A DNA stretch of 64,000 bases from Bacteroides cutis. Lineage in GTDB: Bacteria; Bacteroidota; Bacteroidia; Bacteroidales; Bacteroidaceae. Below the pieces are notes generated by a model that saw nothing but the letters and a program-made list of their open reading frames with translations, was not told where the DNA came from and did no database searches. The position numbers and the translations under genes are program-made. This document shows, one piece after another, positions 24,252-33,406 of the stretch. Positions within the stretch are counted from its first letter, which is position 1. Every line of letters begins with the position of its first letter. The stretch is from the NCBI RefSeq assembly GCF_900241005.1, contig NZ_OEST01000004.1, positions 186,001 through 250,000 of the forward strand, read 5' to 3'.

Positions 24252-26789
24252 CTATCCGCAACGTGATGCTCCACACGTTTTGCAGATGAGGCATCCTTCT
24301 TGATAAACTAATGTTTCGTTGCCGCAATTCGGACATTTCTTTCCTTTGGCTTCCGTTCCGTCCTGAACATATTTTTTCAGTGCGCGTTCCACACCGTTTT
24401 TCCAGGTATTGATGTTCTCACTGTCTAACTGCAAAGAACCTACCAACTTGATAACCTGCTCAATAGGCATGCGGTAACGCAATACACCGGAAATTAGTTT
24501 GGCATAGTTCCAATATTCTTTGTTGAACTTCTCGGAAAGACCTTCGATGGTAACCTTGTATCCTCGTTTGTTCTCGAATTGGAAGTCATAGCGTTTATTG
24601 CCGCTTTCATCGACTTTTTTGATGATATGTCCTGATGAAACGTTCTTCGGCAGGATGATACCTTCGTCGTCGTCCTGAAGACCGGTGAAGATTTCGTATG
24701 GATGTCCATCCAACAAACCGACGAATGCGACCCATTTCTCTTTGTTGTTCTGGAAGCGGACTACATCTGCGTCGAGCACTGCCGGGCGGGTTTCCACAAC
24801 CGTAGGTGGTTTGCAGGGAGGAAGTCCTTCTTTCTTGTCGCTCTTGGTAGAGATGAGCACACCCGAACGGGAACCGTCACGGTATACCGTACAACCTTTA
24901 CAACCGGACTTCCATGCTTCAACATATAAACGGTTCACTAAATCCTCGTCCACGTCGTTCGGCAGGTTGATGGTTACACTGATGGAGTGGTCTACCCATT
25001 TCTGGATACGTCCTTGCATCTTTACTTTCATCAGCCAGTCCACGTCGTTGGAGGTTGCCTTATAATATGGTGATTTTGCTACCAACTCGTCTATTTCCTC
25101 TTGGGTATAGCGTTTGGCGGGGTTGTATCCTTGAGCTTCCATCCAGGTAACAAACTTGGGATGGAAAACGATGTATTCTTCGAACGCATCTCCTGTTTCA
25201 TCTACAAAGTCGATGTGTACGTTGGAATCATTCGGATTTACTTTACGGCGACGTTTGTACACAGGCAGGAATACAGGTTCGATACCGGAAGTAGTTTGTG
25301 TCATCAAGCTGGTTGTACCTGTGGGTGCAATGGTGAGACAAGCAATATTACGGCGTCCGTATTTCTTCATGTCTTCGTACAGTTGAGGATCGGCTTCACG
25401 CAGGCGGTTAATGAAGGGATTGTTCTTTTCACGTTCGGAATCGTATATTTCGAATGCTCCACGTTCTTTTGCCATTTCTACGGAGGAACGGTAAGCATTC
25501 AGGGCTACTGTCTTGTGTACTTTCTCTGAGAATTCGGTTGCTTCTTCAGTACCATAACGTAAACCTAATGCGGCAAGCATATCTCCTTCGGCAGTGATAC
25601 CTACACCGGTACGACGGCCTTGACCGCTCTTCTTGTATATCTTTTGCCACAAAACGCTTTCTGTATGTTTCACGTCTTCGTTTTCCGGGTCTGCATTGAT
25701 CTTGGCCATAATACGCTCGATCTTTTCCAGTTCCAGATCAATGATATCATCCATGATACGTTGAGCTAACGTCACATGCTTCTGGAACAGTTCAAAATCG
25801 AAATATGCGTCCGGTTTGAATGGATTGACTACATACGAATAAAGATTGATAGCCAACAGACGGCAGGAGTCGTAGGGACACAACGGGATTTCACCACAGG
25901 GGTTGGTAGATACGGTACGGTATCCCAAATCGGCATAGCAATCGGGCACGGATTCTTTCAGGATAGTATCCCAGAAAAGTACACCCGGTTCGGCGGATTT
26001 CCACGCATTGTGTACGATCTTCTTCCATAAATCGGTGGCGTTGATTTCTTTTTGGAAAGAAGGATTGCTTGATTCGATAGGATATTGCTGAGTATAAGGT
26101 TTGCCGTCAATGGCTGCCTGCATAAAAGCATCGTCCAATTTCACTGAAACATTAGCTCCGGTAACCTTTCCTTCTGTCATCTTGGCATCGATGAATGCTT
26201 CCGAATCCGGATGCTTGATGGATACGCTCAACATTAGTGCACCACGACGTCCGTCTTGAGCTACTTCACGTGTTGAGTTGGAATAACGCTCCATAAATGG
26301 AACCAGACCGGTTGAAGTTAATGCGGAGTTCTTTACCGGAGAACCTTTCGGGCGGATATGTGATAAATCATGACCGACGCCTCCACGACGTTTCATAAGT
26401 TGAACCTGTTCTTCATCAACTTTAAAGATTGCACCGTAGGAATCTGCTTCACCGTCTACACCAATCACGAAGCAATTGGAAAGAGAAGCTACTTGATAGT
26501 TGTTACCAATTCCTGTCATCGGGCTTCCTTGCGGGACGATGTATTTGAAGTGGTCGAACAATCCGAAAAGTTCTTCAGGACTTAATGCGTTAGGATATTT
26601 GGCCTCGATACGGGCTACTTCATTGGCTATTCTCCAATGCATATCTTCCGGAGACTTTTCGTAAATATTTCCGAAAGAATCTTTGACTGCATATTTGTTT
26701 ACCCAAACCCTTGCAGCCAACTCGTCGCCTTGGAAGTATCGTAAAGATTCTTCGTAGGCTTCGTCATAAGAATAATTTTTCTTTTCCAC
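24252..26789 (-). CDS. nrdJ: Adenosylcobalamin-dependent ribonucleoside-diphosphate reductase (class II)
   Basis: An 845-aa class II ribonucleotide reductase that makes deoxyribonucleotides with a B12 radical and needs no oxygen. Visible landmarks: an N-terminal ALSPEELFGLFDHF region, ASLSNCFVIG with the first redox Cys, KRRGGVGHDLSHIRPKGSPV, the active-site loop STNPCGEIPL, LTIAPTGTTSLM, and CTVYRDGSRSG. The C-terminus is a zinc ribbon (CPNCGNETL plus CLICKTCGASRCG) that also holds the re-reducing Cys pair. Its promoter is excellent (26866-26896) and its ~70-nt leader is too short for a cobalamin riboswitch. Confidence 0.95.
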   Translation of the reverse strand: MEKKNYSYDEAYEESLRYFQGDELAARVWVNKYAVKDSFGNIYEKSPEDMHWRIANEVARIEAKYPNALSPEELFGLFDHFKYIVPQGSPMTGIGNNYQVASLSNCFVIGVDGEADSYGAIFKVDEEQVQLMKRRGGVGHDLSHIRPKGSPVKNSALTSTGLVPFMERYSNSTREVAQDGRRGALMLSVSIKHPDSEAFIDAKMTEGKVTGANVSVKLDDAFMQAAIDGKPYTQQYPIESSNPSFQKEINATDLWKKIVHNAWKSAEPGVLFWDTILKESVPDCYADLGYRTVSTNPCGEIPLCPYDSCRLLAINLYSYVVNPFKPDAYFDFELFQKHVTLAQRIMDDIIDLELEKIERIMAKINADPENEDVKHTESVLWQKIYKKSGQGRRTGVGITAEGDMLAALGLRYGTEEATEFSEKVHKTVALNAYRSSVEMAKERGAFEIYDSEREKNNPFINRLREADPQLYEDMKKYGRRNIACLTIAPTGTTSLMTQTTSGIEPVFLPVYKRRRKVNPNDSNVHIDFVDETGDAFEEYIVFHPKFVTWMEAQGYNPAKRYTQEEIDELVAKSPYYKATSNDVDWLMKVKMQGRIQKWVDHSISVTINLPNDVDEDLVNRLYVEAWKSGCKGCTVYRDGSRSGVLISTKSDKKEGLPPCKPPTVVETRPAVLDADVVRFQNNKEKWVAFVGLLDGHPYEIFTGLQDDDEGIILPKNVSSGHIIKKVDESGNKRYDFQFENKRGYKVTIEGLSEKFNKEYWNYAKLISGVLRYRMPIEQVIKLVGSLQLDSENINTWKNGVERALKKYVQDGTEAKGKKCPNCGNETLVYQEGCLICKTCGASRCG

Positions 26790-26865
26790 GATGCTGTAAA
26801 TCTTAGATTTAATTGAAAATAAGTAAAAGTGTAGAAGTCATACTTATTGTTAACAGATGTATTTG

Positions 26866-26896
26866 CAAATCTATGAATGTTTTTTGTTATAGCAAA
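26866..26896 (-). promoter_or_regulatory. nrdJ promoter
   Basis: On the - strand: TTTG (26893-26896), a 19-nt spacer and TAGATTTG (26866-26873): full match. Start of transcription ~26859. The rest of the 26790-27130 gap is AT-rich with no gene. Confidence 0.85.
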
Positions 26897-27107
26897 ATAA
26901 AAATAGATTTTTTTGTTGATAGAATGAAAGTTTTCTGTTTTGGTTTGTTATTCTTTTGATTTATAGGATTTTATTATATTTGAATAGATGAAAAGTTTTC
27001 CAAAAAGAAAATGAATGGTTTATTTGTAACAGTAACTTCTTGAACTTTTTAGGAAATCGCACTGAATATAAATAGGTATACGAAATAGCATATTGTGATT
27101 CTTTTTA

Positions 27108-27115
27108 TATATTTG
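27108..27115 (+). promoter_or_regulatory. -7 element for the nitroreductase gene
   Basis: TATATTTG, full match to TAnnTTTG, 16 nt before the ATG at 27131. The -33 box is unclear. It supports the shorter start. Confidence 0.5.
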
Positions 27116-27130
27116 CAGAAAAAAGAAAGA

Positions 27131-27865
27131 ATGGAAAGCTTAAAACAAAGAAGGACAATACGTAAATATCAACAGAAAGATATTTCTGCTGATTTGTTAA
27201 ATGATTTGCTTGAAACCTCTTTCCGTGCTTCTACGGTCGGAAACATGCAGGTTTATAGTGTAATTGTAACTCGTGACTCAGAACGTAAGGCGAAGTTGGC
27301 ACCGGCTCATTTTAACCAGCCTATGGTACAGGCCGCTCCGGTTGTTTTAACTTTTTGTATTGATTTGCGCCGTTTCAGTAAATGGTGTGAGCAGAGAAAA
27401 GCAGAACCGGGGTATAATAATTTTGAGTGGTTTGTAACCGGTTCGGTGGATGCGTTGCTGGTAGCTCAGACATTTTGTGTGGCAGCGGAAGAGAAGGGAC
27501 TGGGGATTTGTTATTTAGGTACTACCACTTATAATCCTCAGATGATTATTGAAGCTTTGGAACTACCAGAGTTGGTTTTCCCGATTACTACGGTGACTGT
27601 GGGTTGGCCTGAGGAAATTCCCGCACAAGTAGATCGTCTGCCATTGGAGGCTATTGTACACGAAGAAACTTATCATGACTATACTTCAGCGGATATTGAT
27701 CGTCTTTATGCATACAAAGAATCATTGCCGGAGAATAAACAGTTTGTAGCGGAAAATAATAAGGAGACTTTAGCTCAAGTGTTTACAGATGTACGCTATA
27801 CAAAGAAAGATAGTGAGGCGATGTCTGAAAACCTTTGGCAGGTGATGAAAAAGCAGGGGTTTTAA
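27131..27865 (+). CDS. NfsA-like NAD(P)H nitroreductase family protein
   Basis: 244 aa from the ATG giving [13 protein letters not shown]; the frame extends 12 codons upstream but across the -7 element. FMN-binding signatures are [12 protein letters not shown] (phosphate-binding Arg residues), [12 protein letters not shown] and [13 protein letters not shown]. It probably reduces nitro- or quinone-type compounds using flavin; the true substrate is unknown. Its stop overlaps the convergent dnaA stop by 4 nt (27862-27865), with no terminator between them. Confidence 0.88.
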   Translation: MESLKQRRTIRKYQQKDISADLLNDLLETSFRASTVGNMQVYSVIVTRDSERKAKLAPAHFNQPMVQAAPVVLTFCIDLRRFSKWCEQRKAEPGYNNFEWFVTGSVDALLVAQTFCVAAEEKGLGICYLGTTTYNPQMIIEALELPELVFPITTVTVGWPEEIPAQVDRLPLEAIVHEETYHDYTSADIDRLYAYKESLPENKQFVAENNKETLAQVFTDVRYTKKDSEAMSENLWQVMKKQGF

Positions 27866-29250
27866 CCCTGTTTTTTCAGCGTTGCCTGAATTTCGTCAAT
27901 CTCCGCACGGAAAGATTTATCGACTTCTTTCAGTTCCTTTATTGTTTTGCAGGCATGCAATACGGTGGCATGGTCTTTATTTCCAATTAATGTTCCGATT
28001 TTTGCTGTGGAGAAATCCGTATGATTTTTAGCGAGGAACATGGCGATTTGCCGGGCTTGTACTACCTCGCGCTTTCTGGATTTGGTATGTATGGCTGCCG
28101 TTTCCAGCCCGAAATGCTTACATACCGTATTGATGATATCGTCAATTGTCACGGATTTACTTTCACAGTTCACTACCTTACGAACGATACGTTGTGCTAG
28201 TTCCAGATCAATTTCTTTATTATAAATGGTAGAGTGTGCCATAATGGAAATTACGATACCTTCCAGATCGCGTACACTATTACCCACGTTCTCTGCGATA
28301 TAATCGATAACTTCAGGAGGGAACTGTAAACCATCACGATGTATCTTGTTGCGGAGGATATTTTTACGCAATTCTACGGTCGGTTTTTCCAGTTCTGCCA
28401 CCATTCCCCATTTAAAGCGGGTAATCAGTCGTTCTTCCATACCTTGCAACAAAACAGGAGCACGGTCAGAAGTCAGGATGAGTTGTTTCCCGTTCTGGTG
28501 TAAATGATTGAAGATATGGAAGAATGTATTTTGTGTCTTGGTGACCCCTGCAAATTCTTGAATATCATCAATAATTAAAACATCAATTGTTTGGTAGAAG
28601 TTAATGAAGTCATTAGTCGTGTTGTTACGTACAGAATCTGTATATTGTACCTGAAACAGGTGGGCAGATACATATAAAACCCGCTTATCGGGATATAATT
28701 CCTTGATTTTAGTACCAATAGCATTGGCAAGGTGAGTTTTACCTACACCGGATGCGCCATACAGGAATAGCGGATTAAAAATCGTTTTTGCCGGATTGAG
28801 TGCAACTGCTTCTGCAACACTACGAGATAACTTATTGCTATAGCCTTCAATAAATGTTTCAAAATTGTATTCAGGGTTCAAGTGTGGATCCAAATCCGGA
28901 ACAGGAATTTGAGGGATTTGTTTATCCAATACTTGTTTTTGTGGAATAATAGTCCGCTGGGTAGATTCCAGATCAACGGTTTTCCGCGAACTTTTATCTA
29001 CCATTACATTATACATCAACTTTGTTCCCTCACCGATTACCTTGTAAAGTGTCTTACGCAACAAGTCGACAAATTTGTCCTCTAGAAATTCATAAAAAAA
29101 CTGGCTGGGCACTTGTACAACCAATGTTTTGTCCTCATATTTTAATGGAATAATGGGGAGAAACCAAGTTTTATATGTCTGCTCTGGAACATTGTCTCTA
29201 ATAATTTCGAGACACCGATTCCACAACCCGACATGATCCTGTTCACTCAT
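27862..29250 (-). CDS. dnaA: Chromosomal replication initiator DnaA
   Basis: A 462-aa DnaA with all four domains. Domain I ([24 protein letters not shown]) binds partner proteins, and a linker follows. Domain III is AAA+ with Walker [15 protein letters not shown], Walker [11 protein letters not shown] and sensor TSDRAP. Domain IV is the DNA-binding helix-turn-helix ([28 protein letters not shown]). It unwinds the origin when ATP-bound. No cluster of DnaA boxes is visible on either side, and dnaN/recF are not neighbours, so the origin is probably elsewhere. Confidence 0.97.
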   Translation of the reverse strand: MSEQDHVGLWNRCLEIIRDNVPEQTYKTWFLPIIPLKYEDKTLVVQVPSQFFYEFLEDKFVDLLRKTLYKVIGEGTKLMYNVMVDKSSRKTVDLESTQRTIIPQKQVLDKQIPQIPVPDLDPHLNPEYNFETFIEGYSNKLSRSVAEAVALNPAKTIFNPLFLYGASGVGKTHLANAIGTKIKELYPDKRVLYVSAHLFQVQYTDSVRNNTTNDFINFYQTIDVLIIDDIQEFAGVTKTQNTFFHIFNHLHQNGKQLILTSDRAPVLLQGMEERLITRFKWGMVAELEKPTVELRKNILRNKIHRDGLQFPPEVIDYIAENVGNSVRDLEGIVISIMAHSTIYNKEIDLELAQRIVRKVVNCESKSVTIDDIINTVCKHFGLETAAIHTKSRKREVVQARQIAMFLAKNHTDFSTAKIGTLIGNKDHATVLHACKTIKELKEVDKSFRAEIDEIQATLKKQG

Positions 29251-29602
29251 AACGGCTATAAATACATTTATTAATTAAGCAAAACTTCTACGCATGCAAA
29301 ATTGGCAATCTTATTTGAAAAAAACAAATTACTTTTTTCTTGCGTAATTAGTAAAAGCAATAATTACTTTACTTTCAATGACTTATAAGTAGATATAAAA
29401 ATAGCCCCTCACAGGGGGCTATTGCATTTGTGTAATGCCTTTTAAATCAGCTACGTAGGTGGTAAATTAGTTCGTGCCTCTCTTATAAACAGCCATCCCT
29501 GAAAGCCTTGTTTTTATTCTCTATATAGACTTGTTAGGGACTTTTCTTTCCAAACTTAAATTTCCTTTGTTATTTAGACAAAATCTATATAATCGGATTT
29601 GA
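29251..29602. other. Intergenic region between dnaA and the MCE gene
   Basis: Contains a - strand terminator at 29394-29423 and ~180 nt of apparent 3' untranslated sequence after the MCE stop. No TTATCCACA-like DnaA boxes and no RNA gene were recognised. Confidence 0.5.
29394..29423 (-). terminator. Terminator of the amidase-MCE operon
   Basis: A perfect 9-bp GC-rich stem (29400-29408 with 29415-29423), a 6-nt loop and a T-run on the - strand side. Confidence 0.82.
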
Positions 29603-30496
29603 CTACTTATCTTTTTTACCAAACAAAGAGAAATGGACATATCGTTTCGGATGTGATTTCAAATCTTCCAATAGACTTGCTGCATTTGCAGTTGTGGCAT
29701 TTAGGTTATTGTAAAGTGAGGGGTCATTGAATAATAATCCAATTGTATTATTCTTCTGGTTTAACTTATCTGTAATCATTTTTACATTAGCCAATGTAGA
29801 GTCTACTTTCTGCATGGCGGCTGCATAATCAATCTCTTTTAAGTTATTGGAAATGAGTATAAAGTTGTCCCCGATAGTATTGAGCTTTCCCGTGAGTTGC
29901 GGAATATCTTTGCCCATCAATGTTTGTAGTTGACGGCTGGTAGCGGTCATACTTGCTGTCAAATCTTGCACATTGTGAAGTGTTGCAGGGATAGCAGGAT
30001 CGGACAATACTGCATTCAGTGATCCTAATATAGAATCCAATTTGGGTAGCATCTTTTCTATTTGTGGCATCATAGTAGCTACTTTTTCCATCATTCCATT
30101 ATTAAGTACTCCGGGAATGGTATCTCCTATCTGATATTTCTCGCGTGGATTGTTGGCGAGGAGCAAATTCATCTTGACACCGCCGAGCATTTCAGCCATG
30201 AGCTCTGCCGTACTTCCTTTAGGAATACGTAAATCCGGATCAACATCTATCTCGGCAACTACTTTACCAGGTTGGGTATAGTCATAATATAAATCGCGTA
30301 CGATACCTACACGAAAACCATCTGCAAATACCGGACTAGATTTGGTAAGTCCATTGACATTATGGAACTTTACGTAGAAATAGCTGGACGGTTTGAACAT
30401 ATTGATACCTTTCAGGTAATTGATACCATATACCAATATGCATAGGGCGGCTATACCCGCAATTCCTATTCTGACCTCTTTTGTGATATACTTCAT
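29603..30496 (-). CDS. MlaD/MCE-domain protein (lipid transport substrate-binding subunit)
   Basis: 297 aa. An N-terminal membrane anchor (RIGIAGIAALCILVYGINYL) is followed by an MCE domain (residues ~40-120: FKPSSYFYVKFHNVNGL, SPVFADGFRVGIVRDL, LMAEMLGGVKMNL). A helical C-terminal region follows (~150-270; LDSILGSLNAVLSDP, LQTLMGKDIPQLTGKLNTI). MCE proteins form hexameric rings that move phospholipids between membranes with an ABC transporter. The MlaE/MlaF partners are not in the window. It begins 12 nt after the amidase stop and shares its operon. Confidence 0.9.
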   Translation of the reverse strand: MKYITKEVRIGIAGIAALCILVYGINYLKGINMFKPSSYFYVKFHNVNGLTKSSPVFADGFRVGIVRDLYYDYTQPGKVVAEIDVDPDLRIPKGSTAELMAEMLGGVKMNLLLANNPREKYQIGDTIPGVLNNGMMEKVATMMPQIEKMLPKLDSILGSLNAVLSDPAIPATLHNVQDLTASMTATSRQLQTLMGKDIPQLTGKLNTIGDNFILISNNLKEIDYAAAMQKVDSTLANVKMITDKLNQKNNTIGLLFNDPSLYNNLNATTANAASLLEDLKSHPKRYVHFSLFGKKDK

Positions 30497-30508
30497 GATG
30501 TATCTTTA

Positions 30509-31741
30509 TTATTTATTTTTTTTCTTTTTGAATTCGTTGATGGCAGCATTGACGTTTGTTTTCTGACCATCTTTAAAGGCTATGATGAATGCATCCTTAA
30601 ATTGAGCTGCAATGGTACGTTTAGTACGCACTACTTTATTATAATCGGGCGATGTACCATAAGTGTATTTATATAGTCCTCCTTCTTTATAATAATCCAC
30701 ATTCTTCAGTCCTTTCAGTCTTTTATCGTTTTTTGCTATAGGGCGTGAGGAAGTGAGTATTTGTATCTTAAACACGATACCTGTACGTTCTGTTTGATTG
30801 ACAACGGCTTTTTCTACTTGTTGAGGAGATGGCGATACAGGGTTTACCTTTGATTGGGGAACCTTATTTTTTACTTTTGTATCGGCGGAAGCTACTGTTT
30901 CCTCTATTGCTTCCGGTATATCTTCCGGTAGAATGGTCTTACTGCTTCCATTTAGCCGTATTTCTTGTTCTCGCTTGTAGGTGAGGAAAGCACGAAAAAT
31001 TCCGTTGGCAAGAGTTGTCGTACCGGTTTCACTGTTTAGATAGCGTTCCTCTTCAGGGGTTGAGATAAATCCCAATTCTACCAATATACTGGGCATGGCA
31101 CTGGCCTTTAACACCAAAAATCCTGCTTGATGTACACCTCGGTCTATGCGGTTACAACTATGTCGGAATTGCTTTTGTACGAGTGATGCCAAATGTACAC
31201 TTTGTGACATATATTTATCCTGCATGAATTCGAAAATGATGTAGGACTCGGCAGAGTTTGGATTGAAACCTGCATATCTTATCTTGTAGTCACTTTCGTA
31301 AAGGATTACGGAATTCTCACGTTTTGCCACTTCAAGGTTAGCGTCAGACTTGGCAAGACCTAATGTCCAGGTAGATGCCCCTTTGGCAGTTCGGTTGTTT
31401 GCCAAAGCATTTGTGTGAATAGAGATGAATAAATCTGCTTTTGCGTTGTTGGCTATTTCGGCGCGGCGATCCAAAGGGATGAATACATCTCGTGTGCGGG
31501 TATAGATTACTTTCACATCCCCGCAATTCTTCTGAATTAGTTTACCGAATTTCAAGGCAACATTCAAATTGATATTTTTTTCTTTGGAGATTTTACCAAT
31601 GGCTCCAGGGTCATGCCCCCCATGCCCCGCATCAATGACGACAACAAAATTTTTTGCTTCGGCACTGCCGGCACAGAAAAAAGAAGTGAGCAGCCCCAAG
31701 CAAATACTTGTATATAATATGTATCGTCTGTATAGTTTCAT
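30509..31741 (-). CDS. N-acetylmuramoyl-L-alanine amidase (AmiC-type, Amidase_3)
   Basis: 410 aa with a signal peptide (YILYTSICLGLLTSFFCAGSAEA). The zinc amidase domain is at ~30-255: FVVVIDAGHGGHDPGAIG (zinc His), LFISIHTNAL (second His) and SILVELGFIS (catalytic Glu). The C-terminal ~130 residues are Lys-rich with a SPOR-like fold pattern (GIVFKIQILTSSRPI, YKYTYGTSPDYN), which could bind denuded septal glycan. It cleaves the stem peptide from peptidoglycan during daughter-cell separation in the periplasm. First gene of the operon with the MCE protein. Confidence 0.93.
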   Translation of the reverse strand: MKLYRRYILYTSICLGLLTSFFCAGSAEAKNFVVVIDAGHGGHDPGAIGKISKEKNINLNVALKFGKLIQKNCGDVKVIYTRTRDVFIPLDRRAEIANNAKADLFISIHTNALANNRTAKGASTWTLGLAKSDANLEVAKRENSVILYESDYKIRYAGFNPNSAESYIIFEFMQDKYMSQSVHLASLVQKQFRHSCNRIDRGVHQAGFLVLKASAMPSILVELGFISTPEEERYLNSETGTTTLANGIFRAFLTYKREQEIRLNGSSKTILPEDIPEAIEETVASADTKVKNKVPQSKVNPVSPSPQQVEKAVVNQTERTGIVFKIQILTSSRPIAKNDKRLKGLKNVDYYKEGGLYKYTYGTSPDYNKVVRTKRTIAAQFKDAFIIAFKDGQKTNVNAAINEFKKKKNK

Positions 31742-31755
31742 AAATAATATTGCTG

Positions 31756-31763
31756 CAAATGTA
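31756..31763 (-). promoter_or_regulatory. -7 element for the amidase-MCE operon
   Basis: CAAATGTA on + equals TACATTTG on -, a full match, 15 nt before the start codon. The -33 box is not clear. Confidence 0.5.
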
Positions 31764-31868
31764 GTAGAAATTTATAGAAAACTCATACTTTGCCTTTAAG
31801 TTTTGTTCTCATTGTGTTCTTTTCGGTAGATTTAGTCTTGGCTTTATCTGATTTATTGAGAATATCAG

Positions 31869-31876
31869 TAACTTTG
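31869..31876 (+). promoter_or_regulatory. -7 element for the BASS-like transporter gene
   Basis: TAACTTTG, full match to TAnnTTTG, 28 nt upstream of the ATG at 31904. Confidence 0.5.
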
Positions 31877-31903
31877 CTGCGGCTAATTTAAAAATAGATA
31901 AAT

Positions 31904-32875
31904 ATGATTCTTCGTTTTTTGAAGAACTGGACATTGCCGTTGGCAATGATGGCCGGCACTTTGGTATATTTCTTTTTTGCAAGAATTTCTTTTTTGGCAC
32001 CGGTTAAGCCTTATGTAAATGTTTTGGTTGCCATCTTGACTCCGGCTTTGATTTTTGCCCAACTCTTACTTACGTTCTGCAAGGTGGAAGTGCATGAGTT
32101 GAAGCCAAAGTCGTGGCATGGTTGGTTATTGTTGTTTCAATCTGTTTCGTGTCTTGTGGTAGCAAGTATATTGATACTTTGTCCGATGGAAGAAGTCTAC
32201 CGGGAGGTGTTTGAGGGAGCGATGGTTTGTCTTATCTGTCCAACAGCTACAGCGGCGGCCGTTATCACTGGTAAGTTAGGTGGCAGTGCAGCAAGTCTCA
32301 CTACATATACATTGTTATCCAATCTATTGGCGGCTATATCAGTTCCATTAGTGTTTCCTTTGGTAGAACCGCATGCGGAAATCACTTTTTGGGTGGCATT
32401 TCTGAAAATTTTGAGCAAAGTGTTTCCACTTTTACTGTTTCCTTTTTTCTTGGCCTGGTTTTTACGTGTGTTTTTACCTAAAGTGCATCATTTCTTATTG
32501 GGTTTTCATGATGCTGCTTTTTATTTGTGGGGAGTGGCACTTGCCATTGTTTCAGGGCAAACGGTACGTTCATTGATGAATAGCGAAGCTCCGGTTTTTG
32601 TAGAAGTACTGATTGCTTTGGCAGGCTTGGTCGCTTGTTGTATTCAGTTTTATTTAGGGAAAAAAATAGGCGGACATTACAAAGAACGCATCAGTGGTGG
32701 GCAGGCGTTGGGGCAGAAAAATACGGTACTTGCCATCTGGATGGCCTATACCTATCTCAATCCGCTTTCTTCCGTAGGGCCTGGGTCGTATGTATTGTGG
32801 CAAAACATCATCAATAGTTATCAGTTGTGGAAGAAAAGGAGAAAAAGTGAAATGTATAGTGATGTAAGGAGATAA
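31904..32875 (+). CDS. BASS-like (bile acid:sodium symporter family) membrane transporter
   Basis: 323 aa with about nine hydrophobic segments (e.g. LPLAMMAGTLVYFFFA, VNVLVAILTPALIFAQLLL, LLLFPFFLAWFLRVFL). The middle motif CPTATAAAVITGKLGGSAA followed by TLLSNLLAAISVPLVFPLV resembles the crossover region of bile acid:sodium symporter-like proteins. It is a secondary transporter of the inner membrane; the transported compound cannot be inferred, and many BASS members carry organic acids rather than bile salts. It is divergent from the amidase and converges on ogt. Confidence 0.7.
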   Translation: MILRFLKNWTLPLAMMAGTLVYFFFARISFLAPVKPYVNVLVAILTPALIFAQLLLTFCKVEVHELKPKSWHGWLLLFQSVSCLVVASILILCPMEEVYREVFEGAMVCLICPTATAAAVITGKLGGSAASLTTYTLLSNLLAAISVPLVFPLVEPHAEITFWVAFLKILSKVFPLLLFPFFLAWFLRVFLPKVHHFLLGFHDAAFYLWGVALAIVSGQTVRSLMNSEAPVFVEVLIALAGLVACCIQFYLGKKIGGHYKERISGGQALGQKNTVLAIWMAYTYLNPLSSVGPGSYVLWQNIINSYQLWKKRRKSEMYSDVRR

Positions 32876-32887
32876 ACTATGATAAAA

Positions 32888-33406
32888 TTAAAATAACGTC
32901 TTTATGGGAGACTCCAACTCTAACAGCTTCTTTTTTGCGTCGAGCCCACCGGCATAACCTGTAAGTGAATGATTGCTGCCAATGACACGGTGGCAAGGTA
33001 CAATAATAGAAATTCCATTTGCTCCATTGGCGTTAGCAACGGCACGAACAGCGCGAGGAATATTCAAACGCTTTGCTAATTCGCTATATGATATGGTGGT
33101 GGCGTATGGTATTTTCAACAACTCATACCAGACATTTTTTTGAAATTCCGTACCAGCAAAAAGCAATGGGAGATTAAACGTGGTTCGTTTTCCTTCGAAA
33201 TATTCGTCCAATTGTCTACGGGTTTCTTCAATGACAGACGATGAACTTTCTTCATAACCAGTTTGTAGCATTTTCCTCAATCTTATATCTACTATATCTC
33301 TGTGCTTTTCTGTCGCCCAGTCGCATAAACAAAGTTTATCTTCAAAAGAACCAAGCATTAAATCTCCGCAGGGAGAGTGATAACGTTGTATACGTATTTT
33401 ATTCAT
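32888..33406 (-). CDS. ogt: Methylated-DNA--protein-cysteine S-methyltransferase
   Basis: 172 aa from the ATG giving MNKIRIQRYHSPCGD (a second ATG precedes it directly). It is a suicide repair protein for O6-alkylguanine. The active site is IVPCHRVIG with the acceptor Cys, the DNA-binding helix is TISYSELAKRL, and the arginine finger/ANANGANG segment is present. The start overlaps the preceding glycosyltransferase stop by 8 nt, so it is translationally coupled to the GtrB-like gene. Confidence 0.93.
   Translation of the reverse strand: MNKIRIQRYHSPCGDLMLGSFEDKLCLCDWATEKHRDIVDIRLRKMLQTGYEESSSSVIEETRRQLDEYFEGKRTTFNLPLLFAGTEFQKNVWYELLKIPYATTISYSELAKRLNIPRAVRAVANANGANGISIIVPCHRVIGSNHSLTGYAGGLDAKKKLLELESPIKTLF

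Noticed and set aside
26790-27094. Cobalamin riboswitch upstream of nrdJ
   Set aside because: No recognisable B12-box and a full-consensus promoter only ~70 nt from the start codon leave no room.
29251-29602. Replication origin next to dnaA
   Set aside because: No cluster of TTATCCACA-like boxes or AT-rich repeat array was found here or downstream of dnaA, and the neighbouring genes are not typical origin genes.
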